DNA of 64,000 nucleotides, from assembly GCA_032622095.1 (NCBI GenBank), contig CP136061.1, positions 2,976,001 to 3,040,000 on the forward strand, written 5' to 3'. The notes under the pieces were generated by a model. That model was not told the DNA's origin. It did no database searches and saw nothing but the letters and a program-made list of their open reading frames with translations. The stretch is from Siphonodentalium dalli. Lineage: Eukaryota > Mollusca > Scaphopoda > Gadilida > Siphonodentaliidae. Shown here piece by piece: positions 11,096 to 23,324 of this stretch. The position numbers and the translations under genes were made by a program. The first letter of the stretch is position 1. Each line of letters opens with the position of its first letter.

Positions 11096-12235
11096 ATGGG
11101 TTACATTTGCCAATAATTACTTTCGTGGATTTTAAATACATCAGTTTTACGCTGTATATAATCTTTCGTAGGATTACTTTACTTCAGGCTAGGCCCGATC
11201 TGGAACTTCATCAGGAAAAATCAAACATTTATCAATATTATCATGATTACAACTACATCCTATCATAATTATCATGATTAGCATACATACACATAATGAG
11301 TAAACATACTTCCGTTAAACCACTCGGTGACGTTGCTTAACACGGCTTGACTCATGAAAACCGTTGCCGCGTCGTATATGGTCGTATAATTTATGCTAAT
11401 CCGATAATATGTAGTTGTGTTCCGAAATTTGATTTTTTCTGATGAAGATCCAAATCAGGCTGAAATTTTGAAGTAATGAGAGCGAAAGTAATGATAAGTT
11501 TGTTTATGCTACGCTCCCTTCTTTTGATGATGGGTTAATCTGATTATATCATCTTGTTGTTGTTGTTAGCGCCGATCCCAGACTGACGCGAAACTTTCCA
11601 TTTGTATTACCTGAAAGAGTATAGATGTGTATCCCAAACTGTGCCACTGGAAAGGGCGTTAATATTGGTAGTTTCTGGCGTGCGTATCGACACGTTTCGC
11701 TGCAATAAGCCTAATATTAAATTCGGCCCACCCAATATTATGTGAGGTACTTTGTTATTTATTTCAAAGCGTAGGGATGACTGACGACGGCACTTCAAAA
11801 AGAGCACTTACAGAAAACTTCTCGGTAGGAACGACCCTCGGTCATAGCTCATGTATAATATATATTAACTGCATTGCTGGTTTTCAAAAATAGTCTGACA
11901 CAATGACCCCATTTATTTATTAACAACGGGCGAAATGTCACTTCATATTCGATAAACATCGTATCCCAAGCTGGATAAACATGAGTACCATACGTACACA
12001 CGTACCATAATGATAGTGGTTGAGAACATGGGCAACACATAGAGACGGCCACTATAGTCGCAACAGAATCGAACTGTCTGTATTTGAGAGTTTTCCTAAA
12101 ATGACGAAATCTTTCATTATATAATTATGTCATCTTTGTTTTGGGTGTACTCCCGGAACATATTTCCTCCCTCCCTCCGGTGAACACAGGTAGGTAAACT
12201 GAAATATTTGTATGTATTAAATAGGACACTGTTCC
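11096..12235. other. No gene seen
   Basis: No recognisable gene. Open frames of 66-67 codons on the minus strand (11607-11807, 11849-12052) show no family features. Confidence 0.4.
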
Positions 12236-12360
12236 TCAGAATTACGTTAAATAATTATCTAGAGGCGAGAGACACCTGTAAGAAACGAGTGCACGTAAGC
12301 GCATGATTTTCTGACCTAAACGTCTCTCGCCTCGAGTGAAACATTTAACATAATTCTCGG
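12236..12360. repeat. Fold-back hairpin element
   Basis: The left arm, CAGAATTACGTTAAATAAT followed by GAGGCGAGAGAC, is mirrored on the right by GTCTCTCGCCTCGAGTG followed by TTAACATAATTCTCGG. Arms are about 38 bp with a loop of about 45 bp. Confidence 0.75.
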
Positions 12361-12626
12361 AACTAATTGATTACTCTATTTATTACACTTCTGCATCAAA
12401 TTGGTTCGCTAAATATGATTTAGACACCCATAATTAATGCATGAAAGTCCCGATGCGGAGAAAGATCGACCATCGAAAATTCAGTCTAGATCAATAAGCG
12501 ACGTAACGTCAATGACATGAAGCGCTATGTGGTTTTTATACCATAACTATATATTAGCCTTCTAAGAAAATATTTAATTTCACTTCATATTTAAAAATAA
12601 ATAAAGGATTTCTAGTGTTTTTAGTG

Positions 12627-12726
12627 GATACCGAAAATTATCTCATTCGTGACCTATAGACTATGTCTTGCCACGAGCGAAACATAAACATTTGTCGCGG
12701 TCACGAATGAGACAATTTTCGGTATC
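12627..12726. repeat. Near-perfect 28-bp inverted repeat
   Basis: Arms at 12627-12654 and 12699-12726 differ at one position. Their outer half reads GATACCGAAAATT. The 44-bp loop contains TGTCTTGCCACGAGCG. Confidence 0.85.
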
Positions 12727-12734
12727 TACATAAC

Positions 12735-14090
12735 ACATTTGTCGCACGGTTTCTATAGAGGTATGTAAAATTAATTTAAATGTGGAAGATTTCGCTCAAA
12801 TTAACAAGTAGATTGTGCACCTCAGCTGACAGACCATACCCTATACATCGCTAATATTTGGGTAATTGGATCCGACGGAAAGAATTAATACGACCTTAAA
12901 TGACTAAACATTCAAAATTAGTCGAACTGATTCTGATAGCAGGGTGCTATATGAATTCAAGTTTGCAAGTTGTCCAAGAATTTATCAACTAGATTGTGCG
13001 CCTCAGCTCACGGAACATACCCTATATATCGCTAATATAGGGGTATATGGGTGGGGCGGAAAGGGTTAATTCAACCTTAAACGACTAAAAGGTCGAAATT
13101 AGTCTCACTTTTTCTGATAGAGGGACACTATATGAATTCAAATGTACAAGATTCCCATCAACTTATCAAGTATATTGTGGGCCTCAGCTGACAGGACATA
13201 CCTCTATAGCGCTAAAATATGGGTCTGGCGGAAAGGGTCAATACGGCCTTAAATGACCAACATATCAAATTAATCGCACTGATGCTGATAAAGGGAAGTG
13301 ATATGAGTTAGTTTAGAGGTATACGGGTTCGGTGGAAAAGGGTTAATACGACCTTAAACTGAAAGATTAGTAGCACGGTTTCTGATAGAGGTATGTAATA
13401 TGAATTCAATTCAAGATTCCGCTCAAGTAGATTATGCGCCTCAGCTGACAGAAGTAAATAGAAGTAAATAGGTCCGGGGAAAAGGGTTAATACGACCTTA
13501 ACCCTTTCAGTGACAGGAGCCGATGTCATCGACCCTAATTTACTAAAATTTAAAGATTTTTTTGGGTTGAATTTTGTTTGGGTGTGCTTAAGCATACTAT
13601 AGAAAATTTAACAAAAACAAACTGGATAAAAAACCTTAGGGGCATGTTATAACTCAAAAACTCAAAATCACCAAGTATTCATAGTAATAATTTTGATGCC
13701 CATGAAAAACGTAAGATTCCCTGGCACTAAACATACAAAATAAGTCTGTTAAAGAATATAAGAAAAAATAATTAAAATTGTAAAAAATTGTTAAAAAATA
13801 ATAACAAATGATGAAAAATTGTTAGGCCAATGCATTCTCTTATATATGCGAGCCGACCTATGGTCGACTCGCATATATAAGAGAATGCATTGGCACAGGG
13901 TATATGGGTTGATACAAAAATCGGACCTGGCACTGAAAGGGTTTAAATGACTAAAGTATCAAAATTAGTCGCACTGATTCTGGTTGCGGGTTGCTTTGTG
14001 AATTCAAATGTGTAAGATTTCCATCAATGTATCATATATATCGTGCGCCTCGACTGGTAGAACATACCATATACATAGGCGCGAGTACGC
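12735..14090 (+). repeat. ~181-bp satellite, about five degenerate units
   Basis: The anchor CCTCAGCTGACAG and variants occur near 12820, 13001, 13182, 13439 and 14048. Each unit also carries TACGACCTTAAATGACTAAA and ATATGAATTCAA. The last interval is enlarged by the 441-bp insertion at 13502-13942; subtracting it restores roughly one unit length. Confidence 0.82.
13502..13942. mobile_element. piggyBac-like MITE at TTAA, 441 bp
   Basis: The ends are CCCTTTCAGTGACAGG and CCTGGCACTGAAAGGG, inverted repeats of about 16 bp with one mismatch. They are flanked by TTAA at 13498-13501 and 13943-13946 (one extra T on the right). Uninterrupted satellite units nearby read CGACCTTAAATGAC, so removing the element and one TTAA restores the empty site. 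CCC/GGG ends and TTAA duplication are hallmarks of piggyBac-superfamily transposition. There is no open frame, so it would depend on a transposase encoded elsewhere. The interior carries a 32-bp inverted repeat (13827-13858 / 13862-13893, one mismatch) separated by only 3 bases. Confidence 0.85.
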
Positions 14091-16239
14091 GGGTACCTAT
14101 CGCACTTTACTATCTCTATATATCATATATATTAGTATAGTCAGTGAACCTAGAAGAAATTGTTGTAACACTATGGAGATCCAGGGGGCTGGGAACACCG
14201 TAGAGTACAGGGGTAAACCTGTCTTCGGTAACATGGACAAAGGTGCGTAATAACCCTAGGTACACATCCCGAAGCGCCACACGGACAATTTTGAATGTCA
14301 AAATAAATATAGAATAAGTATAGAACGGCAGCGTACCAGTCAAACCGTTCAGCAAGTTTAAATCATAGGGATAGAAATATCACGAGGGTCACACACCAAG
14401 CAATATCCACAAAAATGATACTGTACACGAATTATTTTAAAAACGTACACATAGACTTTCCTGATTGTACTATCGGGAAAAAATTATTAATTGAAAACAA
14501 AAGTGTATGCTTATGCATTGGCTGTAATGCCAGATGATAAATTTAGTGGTGTAACACAGCTATGTTATATCGTACATAATTGCACGAATTGTAATGCACT
14601 TACAATTAATAAGGGGTAACAACATTATGAATTGAGGACTGTTACATATAAAGGGCTGGACCCCGAATTTCATTAGCAGTGTATGAAGGGATTAAACTGA
14701 AAAAATGACCCAAATATAATATGAATTGTATAGAGATAAGTGTATATAAAATGCATATGCATGCAAATGGAACGCTCTTTATAAGTGTTTTTTAGTATAG
14801 CTTGCAATCATTATACTGCTACAGTAAAGTCTACACAATAATATTTTTTATGTTTAATTGTCAGCATAGCTTGATAACATTAGGAGGCGTAAATTATATA
14901 CTTTGGAAAATGTTAAATGGTGAACCTAGAAGAAATTGGCAGAGAAGAGACTTTTATGTCATTGGACGCTAGAATATCTCCCGAAAAATATATCCAAAAT
15001 TATTTAAAATCCGCTTTGAGCAATTGTTTCTACATCACTTTAAAATGGGGGTCCCCTTTCAAATATGTGTGCTGACTTTCTAATGAGCGATTCATTGGCA
15101 AACATTGTATTGGGTACCAAAATAACATTGATATATTAATGTAATTATGATATGTATTACATCCAGTGTGTGAGCATCATCATGTGTGTGGTGTATGGAT
15201 ACAAATGGAGAGGTTGTATGGTTATCGGTAACCTAACAGTATATTTGACTGTATGCTCATATGATCAAATCGAGTTGTCAATTAGTTGGTAACTGAACGC
15301 CAAAAATCCCCATTAGACCCGGTTTGGCTGGACCACTAATGTAGGTTTAAAAGGACAATGACTATTGTTCGTGTCTAAAGGAAACGGGGATCTAAATGTG
15401 TTCCAGAGTCGGGGAGCTAGTGCAACGTGGAATGCTAAAGGTGAAGGTAACTGATGAATGACATTCACCTGATACACGTGACACGTTATTAATGGATGAC
15501 ATCGTGTTTATTTGATTTGTACATAATATCTAAATTATTTAAACTGGTGAATTAACGGGGGAATGGATTTTGTGAGTGGGAAATTTATTTAACTGGCTGC
15601 TGTAGTTCTGGGTTTTTCCAGATCAAATTTGGCTGTGGGATAGCCCTGTCGTACACTGGGGGATTTATTTTGAAAAGTAAACACATGACCTATGATTTTC
15701 GTTGCATTTTCGTGATCAACTGGTGTCAATCTAGCTGGGTAAACATCACTGGAGTGACCTGTAGGCTTCAATTCAGTGAATTTGGCCGAAACGTTAATAC
15801 TGTCGCCTATGGGAAACCATTTAGTTCAGTGATTCCTAAATACATGTCATGTAACGGTATACATTTCAGCTGTATGTAACTTGCCCGACATACCATATAT
15901 GAAGATGGAAATGAGATGACATTTGATTGATTCTAACAAAACATTCTATTTAGTCTGCTTTGTTCTCTCCTGGACTATTTTGGTTCCACTACCCTGGTGC
16001 TTCTTCCCTGATCAAATGCCAGTACGAACCCAAATGCGTCAATTATGTAGCACTGTGGTAGAACTGGATGGAAGTTATAGCGTATATTATGATGGAAGTA
16101 CAATGATATAACATTTGATAAGAAAATAAGTAAAAAAGGATATGTGCGAGTGCAACACTTGGTTCCAGCCGAGCTATGAACACCTGGGATCATTAGTAAG
16201 GGTAGCAATAGGGTGGAGATGCCTGGGTTATAACGGTAT
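14091..16239. other. No confident gene; one weak first-exon candidate
   Basis: At 14173-14242 an ATG frame (MEIQGAGNTVEYRGKPVFGN...) runs into a possible donor, GTGCGT, at 14243. It has no homology that I recognise and is too short to trust. Otherwise AT-rich with no repeat family that I can define. Confidence 0.25.
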
Positions 16240-16590
16240 ATGGCACTGTGGCACACCAGGGCGTGTACATCCGGATATACATAGCGGGTATACCTGGGTG
16301 ATAAAGGTATATGCCACGGTGGTATACCAGGGCGTGTACATCCGGATATGCATAGCGGATATATGACACCATGGCACACCAGGGAGGGCGTGTACATCCG
16401 GATATACATAGCGGGTATACCTGGTGATAAAGGTATAGGACACCGTGGCACACCATGGAGGGCGTGTACATCCGGATATACATAGCGGGTATACCTGGGT
16501 GGTAACGGTATGTGACACCGTGGCACATCAGGGAGGGCGTGTACATCCGGATATACATAGCGGGTATACCTGGACGTACCTTTGTTTTAA
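16240..16590. repeat. ~74-bp tandem repeat, five units
   Basis: GCGTGTACATCCGGATATAC starts at 16261, 16332, 16388, 16462 and 16537. The first, third and fourth intervals are 71, 74 and 75 bp; the 56-bp interval reflects a deleted unit. Each is followed by AGCGGGTATACCTGG. Overlapping open frames on both strands, e.g. minus 15975-16526, are repeat artefacts. Confidence 0.88.
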
Positions 16591-16729
16591 CAGGTATACC
16601 CGGTGCAATATTGTCTTGGTTAGTTTGTGTCTTGGTAGATGGGGAGACACCCGCGTTTTGTCACAATTTAATAGGGTGGATTTACCCGGGTGGACGATTA
16701 TATGGGACATTGTATGATGTCCTACATTC

Positions 16730-17620
16730 GTGTACCTACATGTAGCTCGACTAATTTATAATCTCGCTATATCGATAATTGTGGGACCAATGTCGTATAA
16801 TCTGGGGAGTGGTGATGATAACGATGCACAATCGTTGAATAGAAATTGGCGTCCATGCTTCACGGGGAAACACAATGTTAACCTAACCAACCATGTGTTC
16901 TCCGTAGCGGTATATTGGCTGGGAGAATACACTACAGTTATTCTACATCAATCAATTATAATTACCCTCGATATAATTAGAGATCACAGACACAATTTAA
17001 CCCACCTGTCTTCTCCGCCAAGATAAGTTGGCTGGGAGAATAAAGTTATTCTACATCAATCAGTAGATATATACAGTGTAATATATTATATTCTATCTAT
17101 CCACCAGAACTATGACATATTTAGAATCCGAGCTCTGGTGCGTAACAAAAGCCAGCGTAATCTCATTTGTAAAACCGATACGGGACGATAATATTTGAAT
17201 ACGTTTTTGTAGCAGTTTGACGATGTTACATGAGATGAAATATCACATCTGACATGCTCACTGGCCGACTGCATACTCAATTGCATTCGAACAATAAAGA
17301 AGGCAGGAAGAAAATGATTCTTTGTAGTATTCACTGGCTGAATACAACTATCATTTCAAAAGGATACTGTGCACACTTCTCTTTGGTTATAACAAAGTCG
17401 TGCGCAAATGGAATTTACAAACTCGAAGGGTGCTGTTGGAAATTTGAAGGTTGATACCCCCGTGTCAACACAGTTCTCGTTATCGTGAAGCCAACGCGCC
17501 GTCAAGGCTGGCCAGTTCTGAAATATAACGGGAAAAATTATTCAAATGGAGTTTGCGTTTAAAATGTTGGTGTATGAGTGAAATGTCAAATAATTTAACT
17601 GAATTCCAAATGTCCCGGTT
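16730..17620. repeat. Dispersed ~0.9-kb repeat, copy A
   Basis: Matches 42700-43507 in the same orientation along most of its length. Shared blocks include GGACCAATGTCGTATAATCT, GGCTGGGAGAATAAAGTTAT, CTTCTCTTGGTTATAAC (with small changes), and GTTCTCGTTATCGTGAAGCC, in the same order. Copy A has an extra stretch after the first block (about 16802-16870). Short frames here are not conserved in the other copy, so it is treated as non-coding. Confidence 0.85.
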
Positions 17621-17829
17621 ACATGATAAAACATAGTTGTGAACATCCAAGTACAAGAAAATATATATTTAAAGGAGCGAATGGAAAATTCAGACCACAG
17701 GGACGTGGTATCATGCAATTTGGGGGTTCAAAGTTTTCAACAGTTGTAAATTTCATGCCTGACGCGATATTATTTGGAAATTTGATACCATATAATTATA
17801 AAGTGAAAGTGTTCTCATTGTTTGATTTG

Positions 17830-18185
17830 TGTTTGCGCAAGGATGATGATGATGCACCGCAGTTGAATAAAACTTGGCGTTCACTCTTGACACACAGGTC
17901 CCTTAGTACGACAACCCCACCATGAGTAAGGTATATATATATATTCATGGCGGGTACCAGGGGACTGATCTCGATATAGTGATATATGATATACTATATC
18001 ATATAAACCCACCAGAACGGTGACATCTGGAATCCGAGCTGGGTGTAACACAAGCCATCGTAATTGCATTTGTCAAACCGATACGGGATGATAATATTTG
18101 AATACGATATATCGAAATTTGAGGTGCGTGTCTCTTTTTGATAATAGTTTGACAATGCCACAGGTGATGCCATGCTACGCCTAAC
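17830..18185. repeat. Partial third copy of the 16.7/42.7-kb repeat
   Basis: Repeats blocks of copy A: GATGATGATGATGCACC... with TTGAATA.AACTTGGCGT, then GAATCCGAGCT, CGATACGGGATGATAATATT and TTTGACAATG. It lies only about 0.7 kb downstream of copy A's equivalent blocks. Confidence 0.65.
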
Positions 18186-18189
18186 AAAG

Positions 18190-19855
18190 ATGTGCATGTC
18201 AAGTGCCCGGTTACGTACACATTTGCATTTGAGCATTGATCAATGTCGTAATCATAGTCAGTAAGTTTCAATGCTTGCAGACATCAGTCTTGCATTGCTG
18301 GGTTTATTATCACATTGCCGACGACCCATCATAAATATCGTCGGCAAAGGTGTGAGCGTCGCGCATATAGTATGTATTAATTAAATGACGGTTTGCTCCC
18401 GAGCTGTGTTGTTTCGGTTTGCCACCTGAATGTATTTCAAATGAGTAGTCGTATAAGATGAGCGATTTCCATGTACACTCGGTGAACTAGTAAACTGTTG
18501 TGTGTAACTGAAATTGACCATAGTAAAACTATGATAAACTATTGTCACATATTGCTGACATTTGTTATCTTCTTATATATATTTTATTATGAATTTTTTT
18601 AAATAACTAATTTATGAATAAGGAACATATTCATTTCAAACATCAACACTGAATCGGTGCAACGGTTTCAAAGCCCAAGTTGCAAAATCTGGCAAATGTT
18701 TAAGATGGAGATGCACGTTTTGCACAAATACAGCCAAAAATGGCAAGAGATTTTCATCCATTTTGAATTTCACATATAATCATCTTCATTGTTTGCAGAA
18801 TCTGAGAATATTATTAAGATGTGACGAAAACAATGGATTTGAATATATTGGAGAGGTTTAAAATATTATTTACTTTGTTGTCACTTTAGGTACCAAGAAC
18901 TGCTAGAATAATTAATAATTTCACACAACACTCCAATCATCAAACAGTTTTTGTCTTCGCTCTTTGAGAGAAGGCTTCATTTTTATCATTATGTGGAGTT
19001 AAGATTTTTAATTGCATGATATAGTGTCATACCTCCATATATTATAATGAAGAATAAAGCAGTCACACATAATTCCAGCCAAATGAAAACAAATGTTGAT
19101 ATGCAGTGTGGTCCACTCAAACAGAGATCAATCAACATAAATTAGGCCACAGTGATAAGAGTTATGGTGGTGAGCTTTAACTTGGTTATGAAGCCGTGAC
19201 CCATAACTAATCTCAGCCCAATTTTTCATTGAACAACATGAATGATATGAAAATTCTCAAATATAGAAAATTATTAGTGGGTAGTTGTCTTTCTAAGTGA
19301 AAATAATCATAATATTCATGAATCAAGAAAAATTATGTCTCCTCTCATGATCTTCAGATAAGTTATCATGGATATATGATCTGCACTTTTGAAACAAATT
19401 TAATTTACAGAAGTTCTTGGTACCTGAAAACGGTAAAATTTTATCTATTTTCCATGCCATAAAAGTTAAGTAAATGAGAATATAATAACCAATTGTTCGA
19501 TGGTTCTTAAATATTGTATCGGAATCATTGCTTGTACCAAATTTCACAAATAAATGTCTGGCAGATTTTGAGAAAATCCATTTAGAAATACCAGGATTTT
19601 TTTTGCCAAATGTGCCTCTGACCCGTAAAACCCCAAAAGAAAAGAGGAATATACCATAAATGAAAGGCAGTAGCAACATTGAGTAAATTGTTTGGGGTTT
19701 CATGTCGCTTTCCACAACTAAGCAGATATAACAATGAGGCCAGATCATTTGTTGGTGATGGAAACCATGTGGTCAATGGTTAGTCAGTATTCACCTACAA
19801 TAGGTAGTCACGATGCACCGTCTGCACATATCATAATTATACCACCGATCGGACA
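18190..19855. other. No recognised gene; one 141-codon minus frame
   Basis: The minus frame 19323-19748 is open for 141 codons and has a hydrophobic stretch near its start (SMLLLPFIYGIFLFSFGVL), which could be a membrane segment. I see no family motif, splice signals or repeat basis. It could equally be chance in AT-rich DNA. Confidence 0.2.
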
Positions 19856-19859
19856 GTTT

Positions 19860-19980
19860 CTTCATGCAGGAAGTTGGACAGAGGTCGCCACATAGGAATC
19901 GAACCCATGGCCGTCACTAACTCAGGTCCTACAGCTTGGTGACCGGTACCGTGCTCATTGGAGCACTGACCACCCCATGC
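19860..19980 (-). mobile_element. tRNA-derived SINE head
   Basis: On the minus strand a perfect Pol III B box, GGTTCGATTCC (plus 19895-19905), lies downstream of an A-box-like TGGTCAGTG (plus 19964-19972). The A-to-B distance of about 65 bp exceeds that of a standard tRNA, and there is no clean cloverleaf, which favours a tRNA-derived SINE over a functional tRNA gene. The 3' body is not delimited. Confidence 0.65.
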
Positions 19981-20263
19981 TCCACCCCCGATAATAAACA
20001 ACATATAATGTATATATACACTGATATAACTACTATTTAAACATGAAATACATAGACGTGTGTCTCCTTAATTATGCAGCCATTGTTATTGACCCAGATC
20101 CATTGGTTTAATTTGGAAGTCCTGAAAATGAAGTAACGATATTGTATACTAATTACTATGGACAAAAAGGCAGCTCAACTCCCCCTCCCCAAATTTGGGT
20201 TCAAGTTTTGAAAACCCTCCTGTCACTTTCCAAACATTTATGTACGAATACATGTTGATAAAT

Positions 20264-20560
20264 CGCAAAACTTTGCGATAAATTGCAAACATCTTTACGA
20301 AAGATCGTAAAATAATTCGCAATCTAAATCGCAAACATCACAAACATATTTGCGATAAATCGCAAACATTTTTAGCAATTTTATATAACAGAATCGAAAC
20401 ATCTTTGCGATAAAAAATTTAAATACTTTGCCAAAATCGCAAACAAATTAACATACCGTTGCAATCGCAAAGGTAAGTGTCGCAAATTGTTTTGTGATTT
20501 ATCAGTCAAAGATATCGCAAAGTATTTTATCGCAAAGAATGAAAGATGTTTGCGATTTAT
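20264..20560. repeat. Field of TTTGCGAT / ATCGCAAA palindromic motifs
   Basis: TTTGCGAT and its complement ATCGCAAA (with close variants such as TTGCAAAC and TTCGCAAT) occur well over a dozen times in 300 bp in both orientations. They are often paired as TTTGCGATAAATCGCAAA, a self-complementary 18-mer. Spacing is irregular, so it is not a simple tandem repeat. Confidence 0.8.
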
Positions 20561-21016
20561 CCCAGATATACTTTTTATATCTTGTTGAAGTTGTTCCAAA
20601 TAGCGGTATTTTTTGTATCAATCAAGATTTTTCGACTTTCCCAATTTTAATTTAAATCAGACAAATATTTGGATAAAATTTGTCACTAAAGCAAATTTTT
20701 GGTCAGAAACTGCCGCAACTGAGTTTGGTTGGGTCGGTTTCTGCGCTGGAAAATCTTGGAGCAAATTAGTTGTATGCCAAATTGCGATCATATATGAGTA
20801 CGCTTATCAGAATACGGCCCGCTATTTGCCATCCGATGGCGAATAGACACATTCGAATAAAATCCATCAAAAATGGCTGCAACTGAAATCCATGGGGTTA
20901 ATCGGTTGGCTATTATCGCAATACGAATATTTCACAATTATTTGTACCTAGCTTTCCTGTCCTAAGTTTAACGGGAAAATGGCAAATTTGATTATATTTG
21001 CCGTTATATATAGAGG

Positions 21017-21158
21017 ATATGAAATGAGTGTTTCTCTCATATGATATTTATGAAACGAGTCTAAGAAGTTTCAGTTTTCTCGAGCCTCCGGCGAGAGAAA
21101 ACTGAAAATTCGTGACGAGTTTCATAAATATCATCTGAGAGAAACACGAGTTACATAT
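21017..21158. repeat. Fold-back element with ~70-bp arms
   Basis: The left arm (21017-21086) contains GTGTTTCTCTCATATGATAT, TTTATGAAACGAGT and TCAGTTTTCTCG. The right arm (21090-21158) contains the complements GAGAAAACTGAAAATTCG, ACGAGTTTCATAAATATC and GAGAGAAACACGAGTTAC. The loop is about 3 bases, so a transcript would form a long hairpin. Confidence 0.85.
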
Positions 21159-23324
21159 TCTTTTTATCATATGACACCTATAAATTGATCATGATGTCCA
21201 AAACGCACACAAATCACTAAATAGCTATATGACATCGGCAGCAAAAGGTTAATGTGACGTCACTTCATGGCACCGGAAGCCCAATTAAACCTGCTGAACT
21301 AGCAGAAATAATATGCACGCGAAGATATAGTGCGCTATTCTGTTCTCAGTTTGTGACATTATATCGTATGTTTATTAGATAAATACGAATTACATATTCT
21401 AGTGATCGTATAACAATGTCCAAAACTATATATTTCAAGATTATAATTGCGAGAATTTCGGCATCGCGTTGATTCGTGTATTTGACGCGCACCAATTTGA
21501 CCTGCATTTAGTCAGAGGTGCGGCTCGGCCCCGGCTGCCATTCAGCCAATCAGAACCCACTTTTATCAACAAACCAATCAAATTATCGGAAGGTGATATG
21601 GACTACTAGTCCATATGAAATTGATTTATGACATAGTTTCCAACTATAAATAATGATTGAGTCATATGATAAATATATATATCACCCCATTTATTATTCC
21701 TTTTCATAAAAATATAATAAAACAAGCCGAAGATGATATGTTTGAAATGTCTTAAGCATGAAATTGGCTATAAGTAACTGTTGTTATCAGAATACGTTAT
21801 GCTTGTGATAGTTACGTTACGCACACGGTGTTCCCCTATCGTATTGTGATAATGGCCACCGCAAAGGGACATAATCGAAGATACAACAGAAACTGTTGTA
21901 ATTGGTGTGCGCTGACTATCCATATGGATATTACATCAGCAACTGTTGTAATATTATTAATGTTTTTTAGTGTAGGCTGCACACAGTGACTGTTATACTA
22001 TTGTATGACAGTACCACAGTAGGATTCCCACTCGCCTACTATGCTTGCTATGTATAACAAGCAGGGTTACCCGACGTTGCATAGGTTAACGTATTGTGAA
22101 ACTCTCTGATTTGGACATTTGGTAGGAATGGAGAATATTCTTGCTCAAAGTGTTACACATATTCTCATAAATTAATTATCCGAATGGCATCACATAACGT
22201 TATTCTTATATACATGAGTTATAGGTAACTTTTTCAGAGTTATTGTCATGTTGTTCATCCCGAGTAATTCGTCCCACCAATAAAGCATTATTTTTATTTT
22301 ATTTGCAACTGTGCGAAGGTCTACTTCTGATGTTATCATTTTTAAATCGTACATTCAACATGGTTGGAATTGACGTTCGTTTTTGGTGTGTGTTATTGTC
22401 TTTTGTATGGAATAAAACATGAACATCATAACCACATTAGTTCGCAAAAATAAAATACGGCAATTGGGTTTTACGTAGATATGTATGCAAAAAGCTAATG
22501 AGCCAGACGGAGCTTTTGACCATAACACATAGCCATGCAATCGCTCGTTGAAAATAGATTATGAAATAATTATGGTATTCACTCGAAAACATAGGTGTTC
22601 GTAAGCAATACATTCGAAGGTATACATCTGACGGCGATTTACCCCAAGTATGGTTTCCCCGACCAAGAAAGCGGACGACGTATTGGTGATGTAAAGCAAC
22701 GGATAAATAAATAAATTGTTGTATACTTGGTTTATGGACTTCTTACATACCGTTCCCTGTAATTACGTGCCTGTTCACCTTAAATATGATATATAATGGT
22801 CTCCTTAATATATATCTATATAGATTGACCCTCTTAATATTATGTATATACATCGGTATCAAAACAAGTCGACTAAATTGCTTTGAAATAGATAAAAAGA
22901 AAATAATGACATTTCTTCCCGTGTTCGAATATAACTTTACAAGAGACACTTTTCTCATATCTTCTACGCTATATATCTAACAATATCTACGCGTTGGTAA
23001 CCCTGAATATCTGGCCTGCTTAGATATAATAAAATTATTTTTGAAATATGCTCCATTGTGTGTGGAAATTCGGCAGCGTTGGAAAAATGCATACCGATGA
23101 TGTGACATATAACTAATGAGAACATGATGTGACACAACCGCATTAGAGAGTGTGATGTATGGCTCAGGATAAGTTGATACGATGAGTCATATAGTACCAA
23201 AATATACAACGTCTATCAAATTCTGAGCTACATGTGCATCAGCTGGAGCGAGTCGGATGAGTTCAGGGCATATTCACGTAGTACAATTACAGTAGAGTTC
23301 ACAGTTTGACGGAACAACACCCTG
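21159..23324. other. No gene seen
   Basis: Contains the small palindrome ATATGGACTACTAGTCCATA near 21597. No open frame with a family signature. Confidence 0.4.

Noticed and set aside
9977-11113. Two long overlapping minus-strand frames (378 and 369 codons)
   Set aside because: Both are translations of the same 19-bp minisatellite in different phases. Openness follows from the unit lacking stops, and there is no independent coding evidence.
15975-16558. A 183-codon minus frame with periodic YPLCISGCTRP-type peptide
   Set aside because: It coincides with the 74-bp tandem array and is matched by overlapping frames on both strands.
19860-19980. Functional tRNA gene on the minus strand
   Set aside because: The B box is perfect but the A-to-B distance is too long and I could not draw acceptor and anticodon stems. 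A SINE is more likely.
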